Part shown: piece after piece, positions 6,568 through 7,007 of the stretch
Layout of the letters: every line of letters starts with the position of its first letter
Numbering within the stretch: position 1 is the first letter of the stretch
Program-made: the position numbers and the translations under genes
DNA from: Pseudomonadota bacterium
Lineage (GTDB): Bacteria; Pseudomonadota; Alphaproteobacteria; Rhizobiales; Beijerinckiaceae
Length of the DNA stretch: 7,007 nt
Assembly (NCBI GenBank): GCA_028876585.1
Contig: JAGWRL010000021.1
Location: forward strand, 1 to 7,007
Reading direction: 5' to 3'
The notes under the pieces: model-generated
Seen by the model: only the letters and a program-made list of their open reading frames with translations
What the model was told of the DNA's origin: nothing
Databases searched by the model: none

Positions 6568-7007
6568 TCAGAACACTTTCACGTCGGTCGCGCGACAACT
6601 CATCGTGATCTCGCTTCCGGGGGCGGGCATGGCCCGACCGGCATCCGGCGCGACGCGCATGGACAAGACGGCGCCCCAGGCGGTGGCGACGGACAATTGC
6701 ATGTACTCGCCGAGGTAGGTGGCGCCGGTGACCGTGCCGCGCAGCCTCGGCGCGCCGTCCCCCGCCTCGCCCAGGCGGAGGTGATCGGGGCGGATCATCA
6801 GCGAGACTTTGTCCTGCAACGCGTCGACCCGATCGAGCGCCAGTTCGCGCAGCGCGGTCCCATCCGGCAGCACGATGCTCTGGTCGGAGCGCGACAGCCG
6901 GCCATCGAGGAAATTGGAATTGCCGATGAAGCTGGCGACGAAGCGCGAGCCGGGCCGCTCGTAGAGGTCACGGCCCGTGCCGATCTGCTCGATGCGGCCG
7001 GCGTTGA
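6568..7007 (-). CDS. ABC transporter ATP-binding protein, C-terminal part (polyamine/iron/opine uptake type)
   Basis: The last 145 residues of an import ATPase; the 5' part, including Walker A, signature and Walker B, lies beyond the right edge. The visible part starts NAGRIEQIGTGRDLYERPGS with RFVASFIGNSNFLDG, the classic junction between the nucleotide-binding domain and the C-terminal regulatory domain in PotA/FbpC-like proteins. It continues as a TOBE-type beta domain (VSLMIRPDHLRL, GTVTGATYLGEYMQLSV) and ends with DVKVF. These ATPases drive uptake of spermidine/putrescine, ferric iron or 2-aminoethylphosphonate-type substrates from a periplasmic binding protein; the substrate cannot be told from this fragment. 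Being the last gene before the spacer, it is probably the distal member of its own operon, unrelated to the redox genes. Confidence 0.93.
   Translation of the reverse strand, partial: NAGRIEQIGTGRDLYERPGSRFVASFIGNSNFLDGRLSRSDQSIVLPDGTALRELALDRVDALQDKVSLMIRPDHLRLGEAGDGAPRLRGTVTGATYLGEYMQLSVATAWGAVLSMRVAPDAGRAMPAPGSEITMSCRATDVKVF

Noticed and set aside
5459..6718. A 419-codon + strand open frame across the DoxX and TPR-like genes and into the ABC gene
   Set aside because: It runs antisense to three well-supported genes, its product has biased composition and no recognisable domain, and there is no plausible start signal.

Overview
The window is GC-rich bacterial DNA. Codon use in every gene is strongly biased to G/C at the third position, as in an alphaproteobacterium, perhaps of the Hyphomicrobiales; that placement is inferred from composition and protein style only. 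Nearly every base is coding. There are two converging gene groups plus one partial gene at the right edge. No RNA genes, insertion sequences or CRISPR arrays were seen.

Left half, + strand (80-4024): the distal part of an N-type rotary ATPase operon, in the order subunit a (atpB), c (atpE), b (atpF), alpha (atpA), gamma (atpG). The genes are packed with 4-23 base overlaps or a 4-base gap. This order, the absence of a separate delta gene, a long b subunit with a delta-like tail, and gamma directly after alpha at the end of the operon identify the laterally mobile N-ATPase (family order atpDCQRBEFAG) rather than the housekeeping F1Fo enzyme. The proximal genes (beta, epsilon, Q and R) would lie to the left, outside the window.

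The first 142 bases form a perfect, loopless inverted repeat (71-base arms, axis CCTAGG). It replaces whatever should precede atpB and probably removes the first codons of that gene. Its left limit coincides with the window start, so it most likely marks a contig end folded back on itself.

Right half, - strand (6412 down to 3993): a compact three-gene operon encoding an exported glycine-rich protein with TPR-like helices, a DoxX-family membrane protein, and a 450-residue exported protein with one C-terminal haem-c motif (CMGCH). These look like one cell-envelope redox module of unknown function, and this is the least-described part of the window. Its last gene overlaps the end of atpG tail to tail by 32 bases. 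Further right (6568-7007, - strand) is the C-terminal part of an ABC-transporter ATPase of the polyamine/iron/opine uptake type, cut by the window edge.
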